Assembly: GCF_000507765.1 (NCBI RefSeq)
Contig: NZ_KI669401.1
Coordinates: forward strand, 1,228,597 to 1,292,596
DNA: 64,000 nt
DNA from: Streptococcus parasanguinis CC87K
GTDB lineage: Bacteria; Bacillota; Bacilli; Lactobacillales; Streptococcaceae
Reading direction: 5' to 3'
Part shown: one piece after another, positions 39,445 through 49,420 of the stretch
Layout: the number at the start of each line of letters is the position of its first letter
How positions within the stretch are numbered: position 1 is the first letter of the stretch
Program-made: the position numbers and the translations under genes
The notes under the pieces: generated by a model
The model's database searches: none
Told to the model about the DNA's origin: nothing
Seen by the model: the letters and a program-made list of their open reading frames with translations, nothing else

Positions 39445-40662
39445 ATGATTCATCGATTGATTACCACTTGGAATAAAACCAACCTTATGAAAAGGATCGC
39501 AATCGGGATTGTACTTGGAGTCATCCTAGCCCTTATCTTCCCGAAAGCAACTGGCATTGGACTCTTAGGAGAGTTCTTTGTTGGAGGGCTCCGTGCGATC
39601 GCACCCCTTCTGGTCTTTGCGCTCGTCGCAAATGCCCTCTCCCAACACCAAAAAGGGACAGAGACCAATATGAAAAAGGTCATCGTCCTCTATCTCCTAG
39701 GAACCTTTGCAGCTGCCTTCGTCGCTGTTTTGGTCAATTACATTTTCCCTATCACCATTACCCTGACTGGAAAGGCCGCTGAAGGATCCTCTCCAAACGG
39801 GATTGGCGAAGTGATTAGTAACCTCTTGCTCAAGATCGTCGACAACCCGGTCAACGCCTTGCAGCAAGCCAACTACATTGGGATCCTTTCTTGGGCAACC
39901 GTCTTTGGGATTGCCATGAGAGAGGCGAGTGAACATAGTAAAGACCTCCTCCAAACTCTAGCAGACATCACTTCAAAAATTGTTGAGTGGATTATCAACC
40001 TAGCTCCATTTGGGATCTTAGGCTTGGTCTTCACGACCATCGCTGGCCAAGGACTCAGTGCCCTTAGTAACTACGGGATTCTCTTACTTGTTTTGGTTGG
40101 TACCATGGCATTTGTAGCCCTGGTCATCAATCCATTGATCGTCTTTTTCATGATTCGCAAGAACCCTTATCCCCTTGTTTTTAAATGCCTCCGTGTCAGT
40201 GGGGTAACAGCCTTCTTCACGCGAAGCTCTGCAGCCAATATCCCTGTCAATATGCGTCTCTGTGAAGAGTTGGGGCTGAACCCAGACACCTATTCTGTCT
40301 CCATTCCACTTGGTTCAACTGTAAACATGGCAGGCGCAGCCGTGACGATCAATATTTTGACGCTCGCTGCTGCCAATACCCTGCACATTCAGGTTGACTT
40401 TGGAACGGCGCTCATTCTGAGTGTGGTAGCGGCTATCTCTGCTTGTGGAGCATCTGGAGTTGCGGGAGGATCTCTCCTTCTCATCCCTGTTGCTTGTAGC
40501 CTCTTTGGTATCACCAATGATTTGGCCATGCAAGTCGTCAGCGTCGGCTTTATCATCGGGGTCATCCAAGACTCTTGTGAAACAGCCCTCAACTCTTCGA
40601 CAGATGTGCTCTTCACTGCCATCGCCGAAATGAGCAGCTGGCCAAAAGAAAAACGCTATTAA
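39445..40662 (+). CDS. sstT: Serine/threonine:sodium symporter
   Basis: A 405-residue member of the DAACS family with about eight membrane helices and two re-entrant loops. The conserved [16 protein letters not shown] segment ([13 protein letters not shown]) and [14 protein letters not shown] are the substrate and sodium site signatures, and match SstT. It imports serine and threonine with sodium. I chose the ATG at 39445, which has AGGAG upstream and a promoter 32 bp away. A strong bidirectional hairpin follows. Confidence 0.9.
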   Translation: MIHRLITTWNKTNLMKRIAIGIVLGVILALIFPKATGIGLLGEFFVGGLRAIAPLLVFALVANALSQHQKGTETNMKKVIVLYLLGTFAAAFVAVLVNYIFPITITLTGKAAEGSSPNGIGEVISNLLLKIVDNPVNALQQANYIGILSWATVFGIAMREASEHSKDLLQTLADITSKIVEWIINLAPFGILGLVFTTIAGQGLSALSNYGILLLVLVGTMAFVALVINPLIVFFMIRKNPYPLVFKCLRVSGVTAFFTRSSAANIPVNMRLCEELGLNPDTYSVSIPLGSTVNMAGAAVTINILTLAAANTLHIQVDFGTALILSVVAAISACGASGVAGGSLLLIPVACSLFGITNDLAMQVVSVGFIIGVIQDSCETALNSSTDVLFTAIAEMSSWPKEKRY

Positions 40663-40682
40663 ATGTTCCTATCTCACATAGA

Positions 40683-40721
40683 CAAGAAAACCCAGACCTC
40701 GCGATCTGGGTTTTCTTATTT
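40683..40721. terminator. Bidirectional terminator between convergent transporters
   Basis: AAGAAAACCCAGA/TCTGGGTTTTCTT, a 13-bp perfect stem with an 8-nt loop. It closes sstT and the convergent symporter gene. Confidence 0.88.
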
Positions 40722-42047
40722 CTTAAAGTATTGTTTGCTTTCTTTGATGATGACAGGGGAGAGGGCTAAGAGGGCAATCAGGTTGGGCAAAGCCATCAGC
40801 CCATTAACAATATCCGCAATCACCCAGACCAGATCCAGTTTAAGGAAACCTCCCAGTCCAACCATAAAAACAAAGAAGGTCCGATAGAGGTTGATATGTT
40901 TAACACCAAATAGGAATTCAAAACACCGCTCTCCGTAATAAGACCATCCAAGAATAGTCGTGGTCGCAAAAAGCACCAAACATAGGGTCAGAATGATGCC
41001 TCCGACTAGGCCAAAGACGCCTGTAAACGTATCCTGAGTCAGGGTACTAGTGCTGCCCTTAGCCATCCACTCACCTGAAACCAAGAGCGAAAGTCCTGTC
41101 AAACTACAGATGATAATGGTGTCAATAAAGGTTCCTGTCATGGAGATCAAACCTTGCTCGACGGGCTCATTGGTCTTCGCTGCGGCGGCTGCAATGGGTG
41201 CAGATCCGAGACCAGATTCATTGGAGAAAACCCCACGCGCCACCCCTTTTTGGATAGCCATTTTGACCGTTGCTCCTGCAAAACCTCCCATGGCTGCAGT
41301 CCCTGTAAAAGCACCCGAAAAGACTGCTTTTAAGGCTGGAAGCAATTGGTCCAGATGCAAGGCAATGATCGTAACAGTCGCAAAGATATAGGCAGCAGCC
41401 ATAAAAGGGACCACTTTTTCAGAGACTTTGGAAATCCAGTGAATCCCTCCAAAGATGATGGTCGAAACCACCAGCGCAATCACTACACTAGCCACTTCTG
41501 GAGCTATTCCAAAACTTGCTTGAAGGGATCCCGTAATGGAATTAACCTGGGTCATGGTTCCGATCCCAAAGAGAGCTACCAACACTCCTGCAACCGCAAA
41601 GAAAATAGCCAGTGGTCGCCACTTCTCTCCCATCCCGTGAAGAATGTAGTACATCGGACCACCCGAGATGTGACCATTGTCATCCTTGGTCCGATAACGA
41701 ATGGCTAAGAGCCCTTCTGCATACTTGGTCGCCATTCCAAAGAAAGCAGCCATCCACATCCAAAAGAGGGCACCTGGGCCACCTGTCTGAATCGCTGTAG
41801 CTACCCCTACAATATTCCCCGTCCCTACAGTAGCCGCTAGAGCTGTCGCAAGTGCTCCGAAACTCGAGATATCCCCGTGTCCCTCATCTTCTGTAAAGAT
41901 CAAGCGAAAAGCTTTTGGAAGGTAGCGTATCTGAAGCAAACCCAAGCGAAGGGTCAGGTAGATCCCTGTTCCTACCAAGAGCACCAATAACGGGGCGCCC
42001 CACACTAGATTATCGAGTTGTTGAAAAAACTGCAATACATGATCCAT
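40716..42047 (-). CDS. Alanine/glycine:cation symporter (AGCS family)
   Basis: A 443-residue sodium-coupled amino acid importer with about ten helices. The family signature around GTGNIVGVATAIQTGGPGALFWMW is evident (about 75-100), as is SNESGLGSAPIAAAAA. A glycine riboswitch and terminator lie in its leader, so glycine is probably the regulating substrate, taken up when scarce. The ribosome site AAAGGAG precedes the ATG. Confidence 0.92.
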   Translation of the reverse strand: MDHVLQFFQQLDNLVWGAPLLVLLVGTGIYLTLRLGLLQIRYLPKAFRLIFTEDEGHGDISSFGALATALAATVGTGNIVGVATAIQTGGPGALFWMWMAAFFGMATKYAEGLLAIRYRTKDDNGHISGGPMYYILHGMGEKWRPLAIFFAVAGVLVALFGIGTMTQVNSITGSLQASFGIAPEVASVVIALVVSTIIFGGIHWISKVSEKVVPFMAAAYIFATVTIIALHLDQLLPALKAVFSGAFTGTAAMGGFAGATVKMAIQKGVARGVFSNESGLGSAPIAAAAAKTNEPVEQGLISMTGTFIDTIIICSLTGLSLLVSGEWMAKGSTSTLTQDTFTGVFGLVGGIILTLCLVLFATTTILGWSYYGERCFEFLFGVKHINLYRTFFVFMVGLGGFLKLDLVWVIADIVNGLMALPNLIALLALSPVIIKESKQYFKK

Positions 42048-42095
42048 TTTCTGTCTCCTTTTTCATCGACCGCTCGACAGAAAAGAGAAAAAGAA

Positions 42096-42120
42096 AGAGC
42101 ACATGTCAAACATGTACTCT
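42096..42120 (-). terminator. Riboswitch-controlled terminator
   Basis: On the minus strand AGAGtACATGT/ACATGTgCTCT is followed by TTCTTTTTCTCTTTTC. It lies between the glycine aptamer and the symporter gene and is the likely expression platform. Confidence 0.85.
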
Positions 42121-42154
42121 GGTCCTGCTTAAAATAGGGGGCTTTCCCTATCTT

Positions 42155-42275
42155 TCGCTCTGTCCTTTTACCTGAGAGTTTGAGTAGATGTATCCTCTAC
42201 CTTGCCCCTTCGGTGCCATTTCTGGTCTCTCCAGAGTTCCGTCCATTCACAGTTACTCACGCTCCTGCAAACTTC
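42155..42275 (-). ncRNA. Glycine riboswitch aptamer
   Basis: The minus strand holds the conserved glycine-aptamer segments in order: GAGCGTGAGT, CTCTGGAGAGACC, GGCACCGAAGGGGCAAG, ACTCTCAGGTAAAAGGACAGAGCG broken here as CTCTCAGG and AAAGGACAGAG. Only one aptamer is obvious; a second, degenerate one cannot be excluded. It is upstream of an AGCS symporter, a known target of this riboswitch in streptococci. Confidence 0.9.
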
Positions 42276-42373
42276 ATTCGGTCGTATGTAATTTTCTCTA
42301 TTTTAATCGATTTTCAAAAGTTTGTCAATCATTTCTGAAAATATATTGTAAACCACCTGAAAATTTACGGTTT

Positions 42374-43792
42374 TTAATCACTCAAGGAGAAGTGATTGGT
42401 CATGAGGTTGCTAGCATCGAGCAAAATCTTGTCCAAGAGTTGATCTGTCGCTTCCTGGATTTGATCACTCATGGCTTGGTTTTCCGCTTCAAAATCAACG
42501 GTTTCACCTGCTGCAAGTGCACGATCGACTTTCTTGATGCGCGCATGTCCCCAGGCCATTGTCGTTTCTTGGTAATCGTCCAAATCACCAACATGGTGAG
42601 CATAGTGAGAATCTGCCAGTCCCGCAATAATCCGGTTGGCCCAGTAGAAGGAATCCGTTGTTACCTTAGCCGTCGTATTGGCAAAGTAGTCTGGCGTTGT
42701 ATCCACTTGGGTAAAGAAAGGAACAGCTGTATTGTAAGGCATGGAGCCATAAGAAATCCATTGGATGCCTGTCGTTTCTTGTGGTTTATTGGGACGCAAT
42801 TGCAGAATCGCTGTCTGGCTGGTCCGGTTGATCCCGATCGTCCGGAAGGTCCGCTGACTCACGTGATCTCCTTCAGGACCATAAGGATCGTAGATAGTGT
42901 CTTGGTAGTGGTTGCTCAAGATATATTTGACATCTTCAATCGTTACCTTACGATAAGGTTTTTGACACCAAGGAATCTCAAAGCTCCGTGGATCCTGCTC
43001 GATTTCAGGATTGAGGAAACGCTGGATGGCCCAAGCCCGCGGTGTATTGTAGTGACGGTCCTTGTCTTTTTGGCTACCAAAGGCATAGCGTGGATTAAAA
43101 CCTTTCCCTTCTTGATCCAGAATCAAATGGTACTCTGTGACAAAATGTTCAAGATCCGGGTCACAAAGAAACTCATCTGGATTGCCAAATTCAAAATAAT
43201 CACTTCCCAGTTGGTTCGGGTTAGTCACATAGGCATCATCAGGGACACGGCGCGCCATCCAGTGGTGACCTCCGATGGTTTCCAACCACCAGATTTCATT
43301 CACATCTGAAATCGCGATCCCGTTAGACTCATAAGTTCCGTACTCTTCCAAGATCTTCCCGAGACGCAAGACCCCTTCGCGGGCAGTCTTGACATAAGGC
43401 AAGACCAAGGTCAACATGTCTTCCTCACCGATGCCACTCTCTACAAGAGGATCTGCCCCTAGCACACGGCTATTGGTCGTAATGGTCTCTGTCTCACTCA
43501 TAGCTACATTGTAGACATTGATCCCAGCTTCTCCCCAGATCCCGTCTTTAGGAATCGCATCTGGAACCGCTGTATAGCGAACTGGATTACCTGGTAAGTC
43601 GATTTCAAAAGTTGATAAAACAGACTTGTAATGACGCGGTTGATCTTCTGGTTTGACCACGATCAATTTCTTGGGCGTAAAAACGCCATTTTGAGAATCC
43701 TCCGTTCGAGCTACAATGGTCGAACCATCATAGCTAGCATTTTTTCCGACTAGAATCGTTGTACACGAATCTGCACTTTCACGTTTACGCAT
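42374..43792 (-). CDS. pepD: C69-family dipeptidase
   Basis: A 472-residue peptidase of the N-terminal-nucleophile family. The start [20 protein letters not shown] places nucleophile Cys10 after a short propeptide, which the enzyme would remove to expose Cys. Other C69 features are ARTEDSQ and [14 protein letters not shown]. It hydrolyses dipeptides in the cytoplasm (no signal). It is monocistronic and faces the riboswitch leader. A paralog with signal peptide and membrane anchor is at 61502. Confidence 0.88.
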   Translation of the reverse strand: MRKRESADSCTTILVGKNASYDGSTIVARTEDSQNGVFTPKKLIVVKPEDQPRHYKSVLSTFEIDLPGNPVRYTAVPDAIPKDGIWGEAGINVYNVAMSETETITTNSRVLGADPLVESGIGEEDMLTLVLPYVKTAREGVLRLGKILEEYGTYESNGIAISDVNEIWWLETIGGHHWMARRVPDDAYVTNPNQLGSDYFEFGNPDEFLCDPDLEHFVTEYHLILDQEGKGFNPRYAFGSQKDKDRHYNTPRAWAIQRFLNPEIEQDPRSFEIPWCQKPYRKVTIEDVKYILSNHYQDTIYDPYGPEGDHVSQRTFRTIGINRTSQTAILQLRPNKPQETTGIQWISYGSMPYNTAVPFFTQVDTTPDYFANTTAKVTTDSFYWANRIIAGLADSHYAHHVGDLDDYQETTMAWGHARIKKVDRALAAGETVDFEAENQAMSDQIQEATDQLLDKILLDASNLMTNHFSLSD

Positions 43793-43916
43793 GCGTATCC
43801 TCCCAAATCATTCATTGCCTCTATTATAGCACTTTTAAAAGGGAGGACCTACTGAAAATCAGATTTAAAAGCGAATCCTTTTCAACAACTTTCAATCATT
43901 TTCATTTTATAAAATT

Positions 43917-43945
43917 TTAAAAACCCTAGCTGATAAACAGCTAGG
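43917..43945 (-). terminator. Terminator between mutS2 and pepD
   Basis: CCTAGCTG/CAGCTAGG with a 5-nt loop, followed on the minus strand by GTTTTTAAAA. Repeat A copy 4 separates it from the mutS2 stop. The stretch 43793-44398 otherwise holds only the repeat. Confidence 0.75.
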
Positions 43946-44042
43946 ATTTAGAATGTAGATAAATTTTTTTACTTAAAACAACTTAAGTGATATGGAATAA
44001 TTAAAACTGATACATACTAATAGGCTCATTCAAACATATACT

Positions 44043-44344
44043 GAAACTTTCCGCCGTGAGAAAAGTGACTGAAACACAATTGTTTCAGTCACTCGGGAGT
44101 TTTGAGAGTAAAACAGTTTGGGGAACTGTTTTAGCCTGAGCCTAAAAATTGAAAAGGGAAGAGGCTCAAAACGAATTGAACTCGGGCTGCGGATTGTGTC
44201 AAAAAGATAAGTTCTCCTAGAATCAAAAGATTTCGCGTCAAACTTCCTATTTTGACTTTATCCGCAGACGCCCTCTGTATCTTAATTTAGTCATGGAACT
44301 TCTTCGAAGTTCGCTGACGTCCGTACTCACCTAAGGAAAGTTTC
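44043..44344 (-). repeat. Repeat family A, copy 4 (long form)
   Basis: 302 bp, the same length as copy 3. H1 is GTGACTGAAAC/GTTTCAGTCAC, where copy 3 has GTGCCTGAAAC/GTTTCAGGCAC, so two bases change on each arm in a paired way. It ends 54 bp from the mutS2 stop. Confidence 0.9.
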
Positions 44345-44398
44345 TAAGATAACTTTTTCTTCAATCTGAATCTAGCTAATGAAAAGCTAGGGCTTGAC

Positions 44399-46738
44399 TT
44401 ATCCTTTAAACGTAACAATAGTCGCGCCACTTCCGCCCGCATTTTGGGGGGCATATTCAAAACTTTTGACGTGTTTGTTGCGGCGGAGGTACTTGGTCAC
44501 CCCTTCACGGATAACTCCCGTCCCGATTCCGTGGATGATATCGACTTGGGCCATGTTGTTGAGCAGAGCCTGATCAATAAAGCCATCTAGCTCTTGCATG
44601 GCTTCTTCATAGCGTTTTCCACGAAGGTCTAGACGCGCTCTCGGCCCACTCGTGTTCGAGCGTTTGACGACATTCACCTGGCGTTTCTTAGGTTGAGTCG
44701 CTTCTTTTTCAGCCTTGATGAGGTTGAATTCTTTTTCTTCCAAGGTCATCTTGATCAAGCCAACTTGTGCCTCCCAGCGACCATCTTTGAGTTGCTTGAC
44801 CAGGGTTCCACGTTGGCCATAGCTGATAACCAAGATTTCATCTCCTACCTTAGGAGCACGCGCCTTTTTGGCTTTTTTCAAAACCTTATTTTTAGAAAGG
44901 TCAACGATCTCAGGAGCGAGTTTTTTCAACTGAGCCTTGGCTTCAATGATTTCATGTGGTTTCAACTGGGATTTAGCGTGAAGGCCTTGAAGGATGCGGT
45001 CACTCTCTGAGAGGGCCATGTCCACAATTTCCTTGGCTTCTTCCCTCGCCTTATTGAGCTCTGTTTCTCTCTCTCTGGTCAGTTCGTTATAGAGTTTTCG
45101 AAGAGCACGATTGAATTTGAGATTTTCTTGCTCGACCTCTTGAATGGTATCCAAGCGCTTGCGACTTTCTAAGGTCTGCGCCTCCAATTTTTCAATAATT
45201 TGATTGACATCGTTATCCGTATTGGTCATCTTCATGGCATCCTGGATAATGGTCTCAGACAAGCCCAAACGGCGGGCGATCTCAAAGGCATTGGAGCGAC
45301 CAGGAACTCCTTGCATGAAGCGATAGGTCGGACGCAGACTCGCGGTATCAAATTCCATACTGGCATTTTGCACTCCTGCAGTCTCAATTCCATAAGCCTT
45401 GAGCTCTGGATAGTGGGTTGTCGCCATGGTCTTAATCCCGCGTAAGCGCAGGTCTTCTAGGATAGCAATAGCAAGGCCAGCCCCCTCTTGAGGATCGGTT
45501 CCAGCCCCCAACTCATCCAGAAGGATCAAGGAGGCGGTATCCACTTGATTCAAGATAGATACGATATTGGTCATATGACTGGAGAAGGTCGACAAGCTCT
45601 GCTCGATCGATTGTTCATCTCCAATATCTGCAAAGACCTGTGAGAAGATGCCCACACGACTACCTGGATCTGCTAGGATGGGAAGACCAGACTGGGCCAT
45701 AATTTGCGCTAATCCCAGCGTTTTTAGCATGATGGTTTTCCCCCCTGTATTGGGACCGGTAATCACGATTTCTGTCAAGTCCTCGGTAAAATGTAGGTCA
45801 TTCGCGACAGCATTTTCAATCAAGGGATGACGTAGTTGCAAGAGCTGAATAGAGCGATTGCTGCTAACCTCTGGTACCACTGCCTTACAATCGCGCATAA
45901 ACCGATACTTGGCTTTGATCAAGTCCAAGTGACCGATAATCCAAGCGTTATTTGCAATCTCTGCCGCATGAGGGCGCAGGGTGTCAGACAATTCCTCCAG
46001 AATCTGAATGATTTCATATCGTTCATCGGCTCGATGGTTGGCAATTTCTTCATTGAGATTGACGACTGCCCGAGGCTCGATATAAACGGTATTTCCGCTG
46101 GCTGAGATATCGTGGACCACCCCTGCAATGCGGTTACGATAGGTGTTTTTTACTGGTAGAACATTGCGGCCATTCCGACTAGCAATCACAGCATCCGCTA
46201 ACATATCGGCCTTGCTTTTCAGCAGGTCTTGGAGAATCTCTCTGACCTGGTGTTCATTTTCCTGGATTCGACGGCGGATTTTGGCCAATTTTTCACTGGC
46301 AAAAGACTCGACAAAGCCTCCTTCGTTGATAGCTTGAAGCCCACCTTGTAGGCGTGGTAAATCCACCAAATTGTCAAAGAGGCGATTGAGCCTTTCCAGA
46401 CGGACATTTTCCAAGTTGTCGTAGAAATCCTTGAGCTCATGTGTCACCCGAAGGACAGCTTTTAGCGCTAGTAATTCATCGATATTGAGAGATGCCTCCA
46501 TCTCCAAACGCTTGGCCACTGGACGGACATCTTGAATGGTCGACACGGCAAAGCGAGGCTCTTCCAAGAGGATCTGCTCCATATCTTCCAACTCCATAAA
46601 GGCCGTTTCGATGCTTTCTTTTTTATCAGTTGGAGTAAGGGCTACTAGCTCCATCTCCCCTTGTTCTGTCTGTAGATAGGGTTCAAAGAGTTGCTTGACC
46701 TTGTCAAACTCCAGAATATCTAAGATTTTTTTATTCAT
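44399..46738 (-). CDS. mutS2: Endonuclease MutS2
   Basis: A 779-residue protein of the MutS2 family. A core/lever and clamp region (about 1-300) comes first, then the ATPase with Walker [14 protein letters not shown] (about 329-341) and Walker [19 protein letters not shown], a coiled-coil linker and a C-terminal Smr nuclease domain (about 700-779: [25 protein letters not shown]). It lacks mismatch-recognition domain I. It acts on branched DNA and on collided ribosomes in Firmicutes. It is last in zapA-cvpA-mutS2, preceded by a hairpin at its ribosome site. Confidence 0.95.
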   Translation of the reverse strand: MNKKILDILEFDKVKQLFEPYLQTEQGEMELVALTPTDKKESIETAFMELEDMEQILLEEPRFAVSTIQDVRPVAKRLEMEASLNIDELLALKAVLRVTHELKDFYDNLENVRLERLNRLFDNLVDLPRLQGGLQAINEGGFVESFASEKLAKIRRRIQENEHQVREILQDLLKSKADMLADAVIASRNGRNVLPVKNTYRNRIAGVVHDISASGNTVYIEPRAVVNLNEEIANHRADERYEIIQILEELSDTLRPHAAEIANNAWIIGHLDLIKAKYRFMRDCKAVVPEVSSNRSIQLLQLRHPLIENAVANDLHFTEDLTEIVITGPNTGGKTIMLKTLGLAQIMAQSGLPILADPGSRVGIFSQVFADIGDEQSIEQSLSTFSSHMTNIVSILNQVDTASLILLDELGAGTDPQEGAGLAIAILEDLRLRGIKTMATTHYPELKAYGIETAGVQNASMEFDTASLRPTYRFMQGVPGRSNAFEIARRLGLSETIIQDAMKMTNTDNDVNQIIEKLEAQTLESRKRLDTIQEVEQENLKFNRALRKLYNELTRERETELNKAREEAKEIVDMALSESDRILQGLHAKSQLKPHEIIEAKAQLKKLAPEIVDLSKNKVLKKAKKARAPKVGDEILVISYGQRGTLVKQLKDGRWEAQVGLIKMTLEEKEFNLIKAEKEATQPKKRQVNVVKRSNTSGPRARLDLRGKRYEEAMQELDGFIDQALLNNMAQVDIIHGIGTGVIREGVTKYLRRNKHVKSFEYAPQNAGGSGATIVTFKG

Positions 46739-46748
46739 GTTTCTCCTA

Positions 46749-46790
46749 CAAAAAAAGTGAGCGTCCTTCCTTGAATCGGACTTGTCTCAC
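46749..46790 (-). terminator. Terminator abutting the mutS2 ribosome site
   Basis: On the minus strand GTGAGaC..GTCC pairs with GGACgCTCAC, followed by seven T and then GTAGGAGAAAC just before the mutS2 ATG. It could reduce mutS2 expression relative to cvpA. Confidence 0.7.
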
Positions 46791-46811
46791 TCCTTTCTTC
46801 ATTTTTGCTCC

Positions 46812-47366
46812 TTAAGCTCCGATAATCGCAGTCACCCACAAGTTGTGGAACAGACTGGAACTGATCGGGGTATGAAGGATAATAAAGCGGATCAATCCAC
46901 TTGCATTTAGTCTATTTTGGATGGAAGCCATGGGAACTGTCGAGAGGACAGTCAAGCCCATCTGGATGACCAAGAGAGTTATCACGACGGCGATCACACC
47001 CGCTCCGATTTGATACTTGCGATCCTCCAGTTTTTCTGGCTGAGGTACCAAGTGCATAAAGATCCCAATCACACGACCAATCAGGTAGATCATCGCAAAA
47101 ATCAACACATAAGCTAAACCTGCATAAAAGATGTCATCTAATTGAAATAGGTAGCGGTTGGCATAAAAATAATTCACCGATTGCCGAGTAGGACTCGAAA
47201 AAGGAACCCATAGAGACAACACCTTGGCCAGCCCCTTGTAGCTACCACCTGCAATCAAGAGGGCCACTAAGGTCACTAGAAAATAATAGGACTGGAGAAT
47301 AATCCCTCTTGCATAGCCAATATAAAAGCTCCATGCCAAAATCAATAAGATTAAGAAAGTTAACAT
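46812..47366 (-). CDS. cvpA: CvpA family membrane protein
   Basis: A 184-residue protein with four membrane helices and the CvpA-type start (MLTFLILLILAWSFYIGYARG). CvpA proteins are named for colicin V production; their role is unsettled, with reports of envelope roles. In Bacillus the same neighbour set (rnhC, zapA, cvpA-like yshB, mutS2) is conserved. It overlaps no gene, but lies 10 bp after zapA. Confidence 0.85.
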   Translation of the reverse strand: MLTFLILLILAWSFYIGYARGIILQSYYFLVTLVALLIAGGSYKGLAKVLSLWVPFSSPTRQSVNYFYANRYLFQLDDIFYAGLAYVLIFAMIYLIGRVIGIFMHLVPQPEKLEDRKYQIGAGVIAVVITLLVIQMGLTVLSTVPMASIQNRLNASGLIRFIILHTPISSSLFHNLWVTAIIGA

Positions 47367-47376
47367 GTATCTCCTC

Positions 47377-47667
47377 TTATTTGGATGATTTATCCTTTAA
47401 GTCGTCTAAAGCCTTGCGACGAAAATCATCTAATTCTTTTTCTTTGTCGTCAAACTCAATCTCGCGATTCAGTTGCATGGACAAACTGTTTACTGCCAAT
47501 AAGATCGCGATGGTTTCATCATCTGCCTCTGGCATTTGTTCCTTAATTGCTTGGTATTTTTCTTTCGCAACACGTTCGACTTCTTCCATAAACAAATTAT
47601 CATGGTTGGTTGTTAAAGTGAGCGCTTTGTTTCCAAATGTAAATTTATATCTATTTAAGCTCGCCAT
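47377..47667 (-). CDS. zapA: ZapA-like cell division protein
   Basis: A 96-residue protein from the ATG at 47667 (MASLNRYKFTFGNKALTL). The N-terminal beta segment followed by a long helix with LLAVNSLSMQLNREIE is the ZapA layout. It would bundle FtsZ filaments at the division site. GAGGTGA precedes the start. It is the first gene of the zapA-cvpA-mutS2 set and is divergent from rnhC, as in other Firmicutes. Confidence 0.8.
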   Translation of the reverse strand: MASLNRYKFTFGNKALTLTTNHDNLFMEEVERVAKEKYQAIKEQMPEADDETIAILLAVNSLSMQLNREIEFDDKEKELDDFRRKALDDLKDKSSK

Positions 47668-47787
47668 AAAAATCACCTCACGGTATTATACCAAAAAAGG
47701 CTAGCTTTGTCAGTAGCAAAGCCCCTCTTCACAGGGATTTTCCAGTGGATTCTTTCTTTCTTTTTGCTCCCTCTCTCCCTGAATTTG

Positions 47788-47796
47788 TGGTACAAT
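47788..47796 (+). promoter_or_regulatory. Extended -10 of rnhC, likely leaderless
   Basis: TGgTACAAT ends at 47796. The ATG of rnhC at 47804 lies at the expected transcription start, and no ribosome site is visible. Confidence 0.5.
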
Positions 47797-47803
47797 AGTG
47801 GTT

Positions 47804-48700
47804 ATGGAAAGTATGACACTCACTCCAACACAGGAGCAAATTCTTGATTTTGTCCATACCTATCGCAGTTCTCTCACTCAAAGCAAGAATCCTCATATGG
47901 ATTATTTCTTTCGACTAGAGGGAGCGACCGTTTCGATCTACAAGTCTGGAAAAGTCTTGCTTCAGGGCAATGACCTTACTCCTTACCTGGCCTTTTTCGG
48001 GCAAGATGCTGGGAACCCTAAGCCTTCTACTTCATCTGCACGACAAGATCTAGCCATGATCGGAACCGACGAGGTCGGAAACGGCTCTTATTTTGGTGGA
48101 CTCACCGTCGTTGCATCCTTTGTCACACCTGACCAACACGACTGGCTTAAAAAACTTGGCGTGGGAGATTCAAAGACCTTGGATGATCGAAAAATTCAGC
48201 AATTGGCTCCTCTCCTTGAGGAAAACATCCAGCACCAAGCACTCTTATTGTCCCCTAAGAAGTACAATGAAGTCATCGCTTCTGGTTACAATGCTGTTTC
48301 GGTCAAAGTGGCCCTACACAATCAGGCCATCTATCTTCTATTAAATAAAGGAGTCCAAGCAGAGCGAATTGTGATCGATGCCTTTACGACGGCTAAAAAC
48401 TACCAAAAATACGTGAAAGCTGAAAAAAATCAAGTCTCCCAAGCCATTGAGTTGGAAGAAAAAGCAGAAGGTAAGTATTTAGCCGTTGCGGTTAGTTCCA
48501 TCATCGCCCGCAATCTCTTCCTTCAAAATCTGGAAGATCTGGGCAAGAAACTGGGCTATAATCTCCCTAGTGGTGCAGGGGCGAAGTCAGACCAAGTCGC
48601 TGCTAAATTGCTTCAGACCTACGGGATGAAAGCTCTGGATTATTGTGCCAAACTCCATTTTAAAAACACAGAAAAAGCAAAGAAATTACTAGAAAGATAA
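47804..48700 (+). CDS. rnhC: Ribonuclease HIII
   Basis: A 298-residue nuclease that cuts RNA in RNA:DNA hybrids. The HIII-specific N-terminal substrate-binding extension (about 1-85) precedes the catalytic domain with [13 protein letters not shown] (active-site Asp/Glu), [10 protein letters not shown] and [14 protein letters not shown] use the ATG at 47804 ([10 protein letters not shown]), which matches the usual family start. The predicted promoter would make this a leaderless message. lepB follows after 3 bp. Confidence 0.93.
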   Translation: MESMTLTPTQEQILDFVHTYRSSLTQSKNPHMDYFFRLEGATVSIYKSGKVLLQGNDLTPYLAFFGQDAGNPKPSTSSARQDLAMIGTDEVGNGSYFGGLTVVASFVTPDQHDWLKKLGVGDSKTLDDRKIQQLAPLLEENIQHQALLLSPKKYNEVIASGYNAVSVKVALHNQAIYLLLNKGVQAERIVIDAFTTAKNYQKYVKAEKNQVSQAIELEEKAEGKYLAVAVSSIIARNLFLQNLEDLGKKLGYNLPSGAGAKSDQVAAKLLQTYGMKALDYCAKLHFKNTEKAKKLLER

Positions 48701-48703
48701 GTT

Positions 48704-49354
48704 ATGTCAAAAAGAAGTTCAAAACATTCATCTAGCTCACCAGTGGTGAGCTTCCTTAAAGAATGGGGCCTCTTCAGCATCATTGTTGGTCTCATCATCG
48801 CCTCACGTATCTTCCTTTGGGCTCCGGTCAAGGTGGATGGCCATTCGATGGATCCAACCCTAGCTGATAGCGAGTACCTCCTTGTGGTCAACCACCTCTC
48901 GATTGATCGTTTCGACATTGTCGTTGCCAGTGAAAAAGACGACGATGGCAAAACCAAGGACATCGTCAAACGGGTCATCGGTCTTCCTGGAGATACCATT
49001 CAATACGATAATGATACCCTGTATATCAATGGGAAAAAGACCAATGAGCCCTATTTGAAAGACTACATCGCTCGTTTCAAAAAAGATAAATTGCAATCGA
49101 CCTACACTGGAAAAGGGTTCGAAGAAAACGGAGAACTCTTCCGCCAATTGGCCAATACAGCTCAAGCTTTTACTGTAGACAAGGACGGCAATCCTAAATT
49201 TACCTTGAAGTTGCTCGACGATGAATACCTCTTACTCGGAGATGACCGGATCGTTTCAAAAGATAGCCGTCAGGTCGGAGCTTTCAAGAAAGAACAAATC
49301 AAAGGGCAAGCCGTCTTTAGACTATGGCCTATCTACCCTTTCAAAACTTATTAG
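48704..49354 (+). CDS. lepB: Signal peptidase I
   Basis: A 216-residue type I signal peptidase. One N-terminal membrane helix (about 22-38) anchors an outer catalytic domain with nucleophile Ser48 in GHSMDPT and general base Lys89 in KRVIGLPGD. LLGDDR..SKDSRQVG is the last conserved box. It removes signal peptides from exported proteins. It starts just after the rnhC stop and is in one operon with it. Confidence 0.93.
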   Translation: MSKRSSKHSSSSPVVSFLKEWGLFSIIVGLIIASRIFLWAPVKVDGHSMDPTLADSEYLLVVNHLSIDRFDIVVASEKDDDGKTKDIVKRVIGLPGDTIQYDNDTLYINGKKTNEPYLKDYIARFKKDKLQSTYTGKGFEENGELFRQLANTAQAFTVDKDGNPKFTLKLLDDEYLLLGDDRIVSKDSRQVGAFKKEQIKGQAVFRLWPIYPFKTY

Positions 49355-49420
49355 TATAGATCAAAAAACTAAGGCTGAGGCAATACGTCCCAGCCTTGCT
49401 TTATAAAAAGGAAAGAAACG

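Noticed and set aside
42188..43309. A 373-codon open frame on the plus strand
   Set aside because: It lies antisense to the clear C69 dipeptidase gene and begins in the riboswitch region. It has no ribosome site or recognisable motif, so it is a composition effect.
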